A DNA stretch of 64,000 nt. It comes from Pseudo-nitzschia pungens (taxonomy: Eukaryota > Bacillariophyta > Bacillariophyceae > Bacillariales > Bacillariaceae). Numbering within the stretch: the stretch's first letter is position 1; the number at the start of each line of letters is the position of its first letter. The translations under genes and the position numbers were made by a program. The notes beneath the pieces are model-generated. The model was not told where the DNA came from. It did not search any database and saw only the letters and a program-made list of their open reading frames with translations. The stretch covers positions 1,294,501 to 1,358,500 of the forward strand of contig CM074760.1 in the NCBI GenBank assembly GCA_037355855.1, in the 5' to 3' direction. This document shows positions 22,893 to 32,339 of this stretch, piece after piece.

Positions 22893-24166
22893 TGCCTAAA
22901 CGGCTTAAATTTGTCAGTATTGTAACAATCAAAAGTATATGATATTATAGAACCAAAAACAATAACATTGTCATGATGACGAAGAGTACAATATCACGTG
23001 ACAAACTCCAGATTGTTTGGGCAGGTACTACTAGTAGTGGCTGGATGTGGACTTGACGACAGGGATATTTTCACGGCGTCGTATAGCGAATGAATACGTG
23101 ACGACGTTCACCATCAACTGAGGAGAACACCTCACCCATTGAACCCCAGGAACAACATTATTATCAAAATGCATCTTACACACCAGACAAGAACAGCTCT
23201 ACCAGGTATAGTACAGAGTTCCACCGATGCATCGATAGGCCCTGGCGGTCTTGCCCTCCTCCAGAAACTAGTACTAGTACTATGAGCAAATCAAGAACCG
23301 ATACAACCAATCAGCACAACCCTACCAAAACGAGTTTGAAAGGGTGAGACTACGAAGTCCACCATTTCTATTCCTGTAACCCTTCTTGATTTCATGTTCA
23401 AATACATTTTAGATACCAACATGTCTGGTAACAAACTCCAAAGGTACTTCCAAAGTATTTGCAAACGAGACAAATGTGGCAGGAAAAGTATTACTTCGAG
23501 ACAAATGTGGCAGGAAGTTGGGGTACATTCAAATTATGGCTCCAGACCAAAGAGCATGCAAAGTAAGGTTACGGCAGCTTCTTCGTTCTTCGCTAGAAAG
23601 ACAACAGGAACATGATATGAATACTACGGTACGTACTAGTAGGAGCTATCGTACGATGCCTCGTATGATACTAGGGATTGATTCATCCTTTTTTCGAACG
23701 AATCATGAACAATGAACATCCTACCAATACAAGCACAGAGATAGCTTCTTGCAAGACGAGAACCCCCGTGAACAATAATAATATTATGACGTTGCTGATG
23801 ATCGGAAAAGATTCGCAATGGAACAGTGAGGTCTTAACGTAACCTACTCGTACCAGTACAAGTAACCTTACTCGTAGTAACCCTAGTATCGTGACAATTA
23901 CAATTCACGCAAACACGCACGACCCACCTACCACCCAATCAAAATTCGTTCGTCAGAATGACGATTTCTTCATCCCTCCGTTAGCATCCGCTTCAACTTT
24001 CCAAGTTTGTTGAGATTAGAAATGGTTTGCGAAATCGTTCAAAATCGCAAATCAATCTTAATTAGGCCATCACAAACAACAAGGCTGCGGAACGACAGAA
24101 CAACCGATAACGAAAACAATAAAAATTCAAAGACAATCAATTAATTCTGCAGCGCATGAATCAAAA
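22893..24166. other. Intergenic, 1.3 kb, with a short tandem repeat
   Basis: A 20-bp unit, CGAGACAAATGTGGCAGGAA, occurs at 23466-23485 and again at 23497-23516. ACTAGT tracts lie near 23020-23035 and 23265-23280. No supported gene. Confidence 0.5.
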
Positions 24167-25375
24167 ATGAAACACACAGCAACATTCCTCCTCTTATCCG
24201 CAATCTTGCTGAGCCAGGAAGTCCATTCGTTCTCCGCCAGCAGTAGCAATCTCTTGCGACAAGCGACGCCATCAACCACAACTCACCACCACAACGATAT
24301 TCATCTCAAATTTCCAACCACAACAGAACGCAGACGCAATGCATTCTCTTCTATCCAAAACAAAGCATCTTCATCCGAGTCAAACACAAGGCTCTCCATG
24401 GCACCGGGAGCCGGCGCCATTGCGGGCGTCTTGACGGGCGGTGTTCTCGGCGGTGCACTGCACGCGATTGCGGGTAAGTGTTTTCTTCGAAATTTCGGCT
24501 CAGACGATGTACAGACCTCCACGTAGAACCTGTGCACACGCACTTGCCCACTCGACGGGATTTTTTGGAAGTTTCTTACGAACGGCAACGTCAAAGCCCG
24601 GAAAGAAAAAAAAAAAAGAAAAAATAAATAAAAGTAATAAGGAACAATCCCTTTCTGTTTCGTTTTCGCTCACCTTTAGCACCTGTCTTTTCTTTCTCAA
24701 ACCCCAAATTCAAATTCAACGAACACGATGTAAACAGGGCCCGACCACTTAGCGGCACTTTTGCCACGGTGTATTGGTCAAAGATGGTACAAAGCCGGTC
24801 GAATTGGTATCCTTTGGGGAATGGGACACGGAGTGTCGGTAACAATTTTGGGTGTCCTCGGCTACGCACTCAAATCTCAATTGCAAAGGGCACCGGGAGC
24901 GAAAGCGGTGCTAACGGGAGTCTCTCATCTGATGGAGTTCGCGGTCGGTTTGTCTCTGGTTGTCATCGGTGTCATGGGTCTGAAAGAGGCCCGAGAATGG
25001 GGAGAGGAGATGGAGAGTCTCCCGGCACACAGCCTGTCGGCTGCCGTCTCGCCCACGGAAGCCAACAACCAACGCAGCAACAGAAATCGAGCCGTCGTCT
25101 TCAACGGGTTGCTGCACGGATTCTCCTGGGACGGAGCGCCATCACTCGCCCCGGCACTCGCGGTAGCCACCTGGGGCAGCAATCTCGCCTTTTTGTCGGC
25201 GTACGCCGCCGGAACCGTCGCCGTGATGGCGATCGCGACCTCCTTCATCGGAGAGGGCACGCGGAGGGCGGGAGAGATTTTCAACCGACCGGACCTCCCG
25301 CAAAAACTGAGTTTCTTCACATCTCTTCTCGCTATTGCTATCGGAGCCATCTGGTGCGGCCTTGCCGTCGTGTAG
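24167..25375 (+). CDS. Plastid NiCoT-like (HoxN/NixA superfamily) metal transporter
   Basis: This is a membrane protein of the high-affinity nickel/cobalt transport superfamily. Two exons, 24167-24473 and 24738-25375, flank a 264-bp intron. Joining them creates HAIAGPDHLAALLPR, the signature H-x4-DH metal-binding helix of the family, and gives 314 aa. Further hallmarks are GILWGMGHGVSVTILGVLGY, LMEFAVGLSLVVIGVMGL and the second half LHGFSWDGAPSLAPALAVAT. About six hydrophobic segments are visible. The N-terminus is a signal peptide (FLLLSAILLSQEVHSFSAS) with Phe at the expected cleavage site, followed by a Ser/Thr/basic stretch, so a plastid membrane location is likely. The plant relatives are also plastid proteins. 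The transported ion is not shown by the sequence. Confidence 0.88.
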
Positions 25376-26005
25376 GCGACGGACGCACGCACGCACGCGG
25401 AGCAGCAACTACTAAAATACTTCTACTAAAAAATATTACACAATGACAGTGCATCATTCGGTGCAGGACCCCACACCCACTCATTCCACTACGCTCTCTA
25501 TGACCCACTGTTGTACTTAATAAATAATAGATTCATAGCAAAGAATTGTACAGATAACCAAAAACATCTTTCTCCACATGTGTCTCAAAGCGAATAACTA
25601 GTATTTCATATCGCGGTGGGACGCAAAGCGCGAGTGCACAGTGGCTACACTTCGACATACCGTAGAGCGTGCGTTCTTTCGTGATGTGTCCGTCTTAGCA
25701 CATGTTCTCCCCAGATTCCGTGGCCTCGAAGGGAGTGAAAGAGGTAATTTTTCCAATCGTCGTCTCAGAAACGATACTACGGCAAATAGACGAATGAATG
25801 GATCAGAAAAAGAAATACTACTGTAATTCTATACCGTAGAAGGAACTCTGGCGTGCTCCTGTATTTTCGATTCACGCCCGGCGATTCACACTTGCATTCG
25901 GACTCGCATTCGCATTCGATTCCAGTCCGGTCCGTTGGTCCGATTCGGGTCGCGCCGGGTCGCGCTCATTCCTTCTCGTCGGATGGCGGCACAGCGGTTC
26001 TTGGC
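25376..26005. other. Intergenic between convergent genes
   Basis: A short CGCACG repeat follows the transporter stop. The rest is AT-rich up to about 25860, then GC-rich near the SRP72 stop. No gene is seen. Confidence 0.45.
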
Positions 26006-28312
26006 TCAGCGCCTCCGTCCACCCCTGCGTCCTCCGCTGGAAACCTTCAGATTGGCGGAAGACGGCCCGGCCGAAGCCGGAACCTTGCCGGCTCTGCGAG
26101 CCGCCGCATCCAGACGCTGGGCGTCCAGCCGAGATCCTCCCCCCTGTGCCGAATTGATCCCCTTGTTGTTGTTGTTTCTTCCTCCCCGATTTCTCCCGGA
26201 CCGGCTGCGTTCGTGCTTGGGAATCCATCGCTCGGGATCCGGTTTCGTGGGGCGGTCGGGATTGTAGTTTCCCTTGCTTTCCAATTCTTTGAGATATGCC
26301 GCCTTCTTGCGGGCGCGGCGCCGGAGAATCTTTTCTCTCGACCGCTTGTCCGCCTTGTCCTCTTCCTCCTTTGCTGCGTTGCTGGCAGCAGCCAGCTTTT
26401 TGCCGATGGAACCGGTCGTTCCACGCGGTAACGTTTTGTTTTCGAGAGCAGCACCGTTGGGAAGGGCAACGGTGGTCAGGGTGTTTTCTTCCAGGAGAGC
26501 GGATTCCAGTGATTGCCACAATTCTTGCGAGGCTTCGTGCCGTCCTGTCATGGCCAGGGCCTGGACGTACCGCAGCTGCGAATCCATGATCTCTGGCGAC
26601 GATTCGCTACCGCCGTTCGACAAGGCGCCTTCGTAGAGCTTGCAGGCTTCGTCGTATTGTCCCTGCCCAAACATCAGATCGGCCTCTTCCAGTGGACTCT
26701 TTGGCGTGCCGTTCGCCTTGCCGCTGCCGGAGGTCGCATCGTTGCTGACGGCGGTCTCCAGGTCGTCGATCGTGAGCTGTACCGCGGGACAGGATTGAAT
26801 GGATTCGGGAAGCGCCTTCAACAACTTTAGTGATTCGCGCTTCTGCTTCGTTCGATCTTTCTTGTTGAATTTCTGCTCCATCACGAATTGATGCAGTTGG
26901 ACGTGAGCCACTGCGTGGTCCACTACCAGGGACGGCACGGCCTGTGCTGCTCGGAGACTTTCCAGGCGTTCGCTCAGTCTGGTCGAAGCGTCTTTGTGTT
27001 TGGATTGGGCCTGTTGCGCGTAGGCCAGCACGACATCCGCACGCGCCTCCCACCACAAGGTTGCAGGCGACGCGGGCTTGCTACCGCTCCCGGAACTCGT
27101 CGTTGTCGTTGTCGCTGCTCCCGATCCTCCCGCCGCTGCATTGCCTTTGTTCTTTTTCTTCTTGCCCTGGGGTGCCGAAACACCCTTGGACAATGTTTTC
27201 TTTAGGGACTGGCAGGAGTCGTAGCACTCCACGTACTTTCCAGCTTTGAGCTGCAACACGGCCCGATCGTACCAGTACATCCGGACCTGCATCACGTTCC
27301 ACTTTGGATGTGGTTGGGGTGGAAGTCGCGACAGGTTCTCGTCCAGAAGGGACTGATTGAGTTTGGCGACGGACTGCACAGCGGTGGGTAAGCTGCTGCT
27401 GCTGCTGCTGTTGTTGCTTTTCTTGGACGATGACGATGACGCCAGCACTCCGTCGTACCGAACGTCCTCGAGGTCCTTGTACCAAAAGTGTTTGCTCCAC
27501 TGCAGATTTGTTTCCTTCGACGAACCCTGCTTGGACTGCTGGGCATCGCCGTCCTCGCCGGTCGCTGTCCCGGCTGCCTCTTCCAACCAATCCGTTTCTT
27601 CGGTGGTGGGATCCGTGAGAACTCGGATGCATCCCAGATTGGAAGCCAGGTCCGCAAACATCTCGTCGTCCACGTCGTCGGTGTCGTCTCGGACCGCCAG
27701 CAGCGCTTCCGCTTTTTCCAGCCAAGCGTTTGTCGTTTCGTCCCCGAGCGCCACCGTGGGGGTGCACCCCGAGGAAGCAATGATCGCCAGGGCGTTCGTC
27801 AGGATTTCCAGTTTGGATTCGACATCGTTTTCGTCAATGATCGAATCGTTCGATAGCATGTCGAGGTAGCCGGAAAGGCCCTCTTCGGTGCGATTCAGGT
27901 GGAATTCGGATTGGGCCCGCAAGTGCTTGAATGCAACGGCATTGCTCCGATCGTCCCCGTCGTTGGCAGCAGCAGCAGCAGCTTGCTTCGACACGGTCGC
28001 ATAATCTTCCGTTCGGTACCGTGCGTACAAGACCAAATCGTCGCATCCATTTGTCGTCTTTGCTGTGGGGGAAGTCGCTGTTGTCTTCTCCCATTCCAAG
28101 ACCTTGTCGTAGCGATCCTGGTGCAGGTAGGCCTGCAACAGAATCCGTTGCAGCGGGATGGTCATGCCCAGGTTCTCGATCGTCTTTTTTCGTTTCAACA
28201 GGGCGACGCATTGGTCGGTCACCTTTTGGTAGCGCTTGCTCTTCCAAGAATCGACGATTTCTTGCAGAAATTTGACAATGATGTCGCTGGGTTTTGCGGC
28301 AACTTCGCTCAT
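26006..28312 (-). CDS. SRP72: Signal recognition particle subunit SRP72
   Basis: SRP72 is a protein of the cytosolic signal recognition particle. It binds SRP68 and 7SL RNA and takes part in targeting secretory proteins to the ER. The 768-aa single-exon product has a helical repeat (TPR-like) body over roughly residues 10-620. The diagnostic C-terminal RNA-binding segment is a lysine/arginine-rich run (KILRRRARKKAAYLKELESK) followed by NPDRPTKPDPERWIPKHERS, the SRP72 signature. The tail is Arg/Gly/Asn-rich. Low-complexity inserts (Ser run near 320; Lys and Thr runs near 400-425) come from trinucleotide repeats. It is divergent from the tRNA methylthiotransferase gene, with about 760 bp between starts. 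Confidence 0.95.
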   Translation of the reverse strand: MSEVAAKPSDIIVKFLQEIVDSWKSKRYQKVTDQCVALLKRKKTIENLGMTIPLQRILLQAYLHQDRYDKVLEWEKTTATSPTAKTTNGCDDLVLYARYRTEDYATVSKQAAAAAANDGDDRSNAVAFKHLRAQSEFHLNRTEEGLSGYLDMLSNDSIIDENDVESKLEILTNALAIIASSGCTPTVALGDETTNAWLEKAEALLAVRDDTDDVDDEMFADLASNLGCIRVLTDPTTEETDWLEEAAGTATGEDGDAQQSKQGSSKETNLQWSKHFWYKDLEDVRYDGVLASSSSSKKSNNSSSSSSLPTAVQSVAKLNQSLLDENLSRLPPQPHPKWNVMQVRMYWYDRAVLQLKAGKYVECYDSCQSLKKTLSKGVSAPQGKKKKNKGNAAAGGSGAATTTTTSSGSGSKPASPATLWWEARADVVLAYAQQAQSKHKDASTRLSERLESLRAAQAVPSLVVDHAVAHVQLHQFVMEQKFNKKDRTKQKRESLKLLKALPESIQSCPAVQLTIDDLETAVSNDATSGSGKANGTPKSPLEEADLMFGQGQYDEACKLYEGALSNGGSESSPEIMDSQLRYVQALAMTGRHEASQELWQSLESALLEENTLTTVALPNGAALENKTLPRGTTGSIGKKLAAASNAAKEEEDKADKRSREKILRRRARKKAAYLKELESKGNYNPDRPTKPDPERWIPKHERSRSGRNRGGRNNNNKGINSAQGGGSRLDAQRLDAAARRAGKVPASAGPSSANLKVSSGGRRGGRRR

Positions 28313-29069
28313 GGTGGCGATGACGGTGGTTCTGAATTCCGAATCGGCTAACCTTACTAGAGTAAGATCTTAGTTTCCAAATTGTCCAATGTCAATGACC
28401 GTCGTCTTCCGCTGCGTCCGTAGTGGCTGCCTTTTCCTTTCTCCGGGGACTCGAAAAGAAAGCACTTGCGAAAAACTCAAGGTACAGCAGCTGCACCGTT
28501 GTCCAATGAATAGAGGTGGACGGACGGTAATAGCAAGTAGAAGTAGTAATTGCGTTGCAGATGATACGGGGTAAGATCTACGAGTACAAGAAAGGCTAGT
28601 TTACCGAGTTGGTGATCCAGTGGGTTCAAGCCTGCGAAATACAGTATTGGAAACGATCGGCTATCGTATCACGCAAAAACCGTGCGCAAGATTTTGAATT
28701 TTGGTTCGTTCATTTTCGATGCGTCAACATTGCGTCCACGTCCGTACGTCGTCAGGAAAGGTGCAGAAAACCTGGCCCATTGGACGACTCGACTCGACTC
28801 ACTCGACTCATTCGAGTTTTCGGAAATCCGATTTGAAATAGAAGTAAGGTTTATGGAAATCGTTCGAAGCGGTGATGCAACGAGATGAAAGATGCAACGA
28901 ACATCAAATTATTATCGACCAAGACAGCTAGCTGACTTCTCGGTCCAGATACGGTAGACCCGAGGCGTCAGTGCATTGTACACAAACGCAACAATTCTGT
29001 TTCTGAAAGGGTGGAAATAGTAAAGGACAGAGAGGGACAAGACGGTCAAAATCAACGGCAACGGGAGCA
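28313..29069. other. Intergenic between divergent SRP72 and MiaB-like genes
   Basis: It presumably holds both promoters. A run of CGACT repeats lies at about 28785-28810. Nothing else was recognised. Confidence 0.4.
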
Positions 29070-31541
29070 ATGATGAAGCGCGTCGGTATTACTGCTTGCT
29101 TGGCCAGAGGAGTAACGCATTCGAGAAGAACCATCGTCGGACCGCAGCGACGGGTTCCGGGAGGAACATCGCCTTCGAATGCCACGGCTGCGCAAAGCAC
29201 GGGCACATTCTCGTGGAGGACACGTTTTGTCGAGAGCGGTGGCAACCGTGGTTATTCTTCCTCCGCGACACCGGCCCGATCCGAACCAGAACCAGAACCA
29301 GTCGCGGTGGATCGCCATTGCGGAAGCGATGAGCGAGCCGACCCCACCCCGAGAAAATCCAGGCTGCCCAAAGATGGATTGTCTCTGGGAGATTTTGTGC
29401 ACGGGGCCCAACGCGGAGGCAACGGTGGCGCGGGTGCAACGACAAGGACAACGACAACCGTTGCGAGAAAGGGATCGAACGCCGAATCACCGCTGGGGAC
29501 CTTTCACATCAAAACCTATGGATGCCAAATGAACGTCAGCGATTCCGACATTGTGCGCGCGGTGCTCCTCGAACACGGATACGCAGAGGCTACCGAGGAA
29601 AACACGGCCGGAAACAGACACGCCGCCACCAACCCGAAGAGCCGCCACAAAACGAAGCGACGACGACAGCAACAACAACAACAACAATCGCGGGTCTGGA
29701 CACCCGAATCGAGCGCCGACATCATCCTGACCAACACGTGTGCCATTCGAGAAAAGGCCGAGGAGAAGGTCTGGCAGCGCCTCCGCCACCTGCGAAAGAA
29801 CAAGGGCTCGCAACAAATCGTGGGGGTCCTCGGGTGCATGGCGGAGCGCCTGCAAACCAAGCTCCTGGAAGAAAACGTTGCCGATCTGGTGGTGGGACCG
29901 GACGCCTATCGCGATTTGCCGCGGCTCTTGCAACAACTCAACGGCGGCGGAGGCGGAGGCGATAGCAGTGGCGCCGAGATCGAGGCGCCGGAGTCCAACA
30001 CGAAGCGGACCCGCAATAGCGGTGATGGCATCGACGAACCGCAACCACCGGAACAGAATCTCGCAACCGAGATTCCGCTCGGATTCGAATCCGGATTCGA
30101 ACACCTGGATCGGCAGCAGCAAAGCGCAACGGAAGAGTTTCCCGTTCGTGGCACGAAGGTGAATCCAAAGCCACGCCGGCGACGACCCAAGGCGATCAAC
30201 GTGGATCTCAGCACGACCGAAACCTATGAGGACATCATGCCGGTTCGGGGAGGGGAGGCATCCAATCCGTTTTCGGCATTCGTAAGCATCCAGCGAGGAT
30301 GCTCGAACCGCTGTTCCTTTTGCATCGTCCCCTTTACCCGTGGCGGCAAGGAACGATCCAGACCCTTCCGGAGTATTGTCGACGAGGTTTCTTACATGGT
30401 CGAAACGCAAAATCTGAAGGAGGTCGTCCTTCTGGGACAGAACGTTAACTCCTACCACGATCGATCACCCCTGGCATTGCAGGAGCGCCCCGAACTCAAC
30501 ATCTTGTCTCTCTCGAACGAGGGATTTCGGTCGAGGATCCGGCGACCCAACGTCGGGGGGTATCGGTTCGTGGACTTGGTGGAAGCCGTCGCCGACATCT
30601 CCCCCGAGCTGCGCATTCGATACACCAGTCCCCATCCGAAGGATTATCCGTTGGAACTCCTGCAGCTGATGGCCGAGCGGCCCAACGTGTGCTCGCAGTT
30701 GCACATGCCGGCCCAGAGCGGCAGCACGGAAATGCTCAAACGCATGAAACGGGGATACACCCGGGAGGCGTACACGGAACTGATCGATACCGTCCGGACC
30801 GTCATCCCGGACGTGGCCATTTCCTCCGATTTCATTGCCGGATTCTGCGACGAAACCGAGATGGAACACGCCGATACCCTATCGCTCCTGGAACGCGTAG
30901 AATACGAGCAGGCCTTTCTGTTTGCTTATTCCATGCGCGACAAGACCCATGCCAGCCGAGCCATGGAAGACAACGTCGCTGCCGACGTGAAACAACGGCG
31001 CTTGCAAGAACTCATCGACGTCTTTCGAGAGAAGGTCCACGCCAAGAACGAACGCGTCGAGGTCGGTCGGTTGCGCTTGGTTTTGGTGGAGGGACCCACC
31101 AAGAAACAACGGCCCGACGCTCCGGAGGGGAGAGCCACCTGGCACGGCCGGACGGATCAAAACAAGCGCATCTTGTTCGACGTCGAAACGAGCACAGAAA
31201 GCGACGCGATGAACGCCACCGCGTGGAAGGAAGACCACGCGCTGGAGCTGCTCCGGCGACAGCGGCAACCCGACACCAGTGCTCCCTCGAACAACCTTGC
31301 CGGGGACGCGACCACCACGGATGTGGCAGCGGGCGATTACGCCGTGGTCTCTGTCACCGAGGCCAAGGGCCACACCCTTCGTGGGCGGATGCTCTGGAAG
31401 ACGACCCTGTCCGATTTTGCGCGCTTCGAATCCGGATATCTTCCCGAATTGCAACCGCACGACCTGGATGTCCTCCGGAACAATCCCTTTCGTGAATGGA
31501 ACACGAATCCCGACATTGGAGCGTCACTGAGAGCGAAATAA
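29070..31541 (+). CDS. tRNA methylthiotransferase, MiaB/CDK5RAP1 type
   Basis: This radical-SAM enzyme carries two 4Fe-4S clusters and adds a methylthio group to i6A37 of tRNA. Cluster II cysteines are C152 (KTYGCQMN), C224 (TNTCAIRE) and C256 (VLGCMAER). The radical-SAM triad is C411-x3-C415-x2-C418 in GCSNRCSFCIVPFTRGG. The C-terminus has a degenerate TRAM-like domain. At 823 aa it is far longer than the ~470-aa bacterial enzyme. The excess is a basic N-terminal leader (about 140 residues), a Lys/Arg/Gln insert at 180-208 inside the first domain, a ~100-residue disordered linker before the radical-SAM domain (290-390), and C-terminal inserts. The first residues (MMKRVGITACLARGVTHSRR) look like a mitochondrial presequence, as in CDK5RAP1. 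Single exon. Confidence 0.94.
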   Translation: MMKRVGITACLARGVTHSRRTIVGPQRRVPGGTSPSNATAAQSTGTFSWRTRFVESGGNRGYSSSATPARSEPEPEPVAVDRHCGSDERADPTPRKSRLPKDGLSLGDFVHGAQRGGNGGAGATTRTTTTVARKGSNAESPLGTFHIKTYGCQMNVSDSDIVRAVLLEHGYAEATEENTAGNRHAATNPKSRHKTKRRRQQQQQQQSRVWTPESSADIILTNTCAIREKAEEKVWQRLRHLRKNKGSQQIVGVLGCMAERLQTKLLEENVADLVVGPDAYRDLPRLLQQLNGGGGGGDSSGAEIEAPESNTKRTRNSGDGIDEPQPPEQNLATEIPLGFESGFEHLDRQQQSATEEFPVRGTKVNPKPRRRRPKAINVDLSTTETYEDIMPVRGGEASNPFSAFVSIQRGCSNRCSFCIVPFTRGGKERSRPFRSIVDEVSYMVETQNLKEVVLLGQNVNSYHDRSPLALQERPELNILSLSNEGFRSRIRRPNVGGYRFVDLVEAVADISPELRIRYTSPHPKDYPLELLQLMAERPNVCSQLHMPAQSGSTEMLKRMKRGYTREAYTELIDTVRTVIPDVAISSDFIAGFCDETEMEHADTLSLLERVEYEQAFLFAYSMRDKTHASRAMEDNVAADVKQRRLQELIDVFREKVHAKNERVEVGRLRLVLVEGPTKKQRPDAPEGRATWHGRTDQNKRILFDVETSTESDAMNATAWKEDHALELLRRQRQPDTSAPSNNLAGDATTTDVAAGDYAVVSVTEAKGHTLRGRMLWKTTLSDFARFESGYLPELQPHDLDVLRNNPFREWNTNPDIGASLRAK

Positions 31542-32339
31542 GCCGGTGTGATGCCATTGATTTGCCGTTCCCTCTGAACCAGTTCCAAAATGGTTTTTGT
31601 GATGGAATGAGCACGGACTCCAAGTAGGACGGATATCCCGACGAAAGACCCGTTCAACAATCCACAGGAATCTCACCCAGAATTACAAGGACTCTAGAGA
31701 CAATCACGGGCAAATGATTGTCGCAACCTTTTTTACCAATTCGCAATGCTTTTGTTCGTTGGCGTTGCAGTCCAGAAAAGCAACCAGATTGACGAATTTC
31801 CAAGTCGGGATGCTGCCATCTCAAAGAAAAGCTTGATGCAAACGAAATAGGTACACATACACAGTGTGCCCAGCATCCCTCTGATGAAGCCGGAGAGTGC
31901 TGCATCTGGGGATGGAGCACAAGAATCATAACAAATTAAAATCACTTAGCTTTTTTCAAAATAGACTGAAAATAATTTTACAATACGGTTTTGAATCCAC
32001 CCCTGGCGATGGACGCATCAAGTCAATCCGATCCCGCGGTTTCGTACCCATTCCTAGTTTGGCCTTAAAATAGTAGTCCTGCAGTTTTGCAATGACCGAT
32101 TAGTGTCGGAGAACTTCAGCGTCAGTCGTAGATTATTGTGTTGGTTCCCATTTTGACTAAGTTTACTGACAACTGAAGTCGAAACCACGAAGTCTCAGAA
32201 TGACAATTGCATCCAAATTCATATCGATCGATGCAAAAAAAACAGTTGCTCGACAGATTGATGATGCGACGTTGCGGTGTGTGTCGGCTCGTCCCATTGC
32301 CAGTGCCAGCCAATTCGAATTCTGGTGTTGAACCGAATA
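31542..32339. other. Intergenic between convergent genes
   Basis: Mixed composition with no supported gene. Small open frames on the minus strand at 31654-31945 lack protein-like composition. Confidence 0.4.

Noticed and set aside
28600..28660. GGGTTCAAGC, a tRNA T-loop-like sequence
   Set aside because: The flanking bases do not pair into a T-stem and no acceptor or anticodon arm was found. The same holds for GGTTCAAATC near 36480 and GGGTTCGATC near 47690.
29487..30458. 323-codon minus-strand frame over the MiaB-like gene
   Set aside because: It overlaps the catalytic radical-SAM region of a well-supported gene and contains no recognisable motif.
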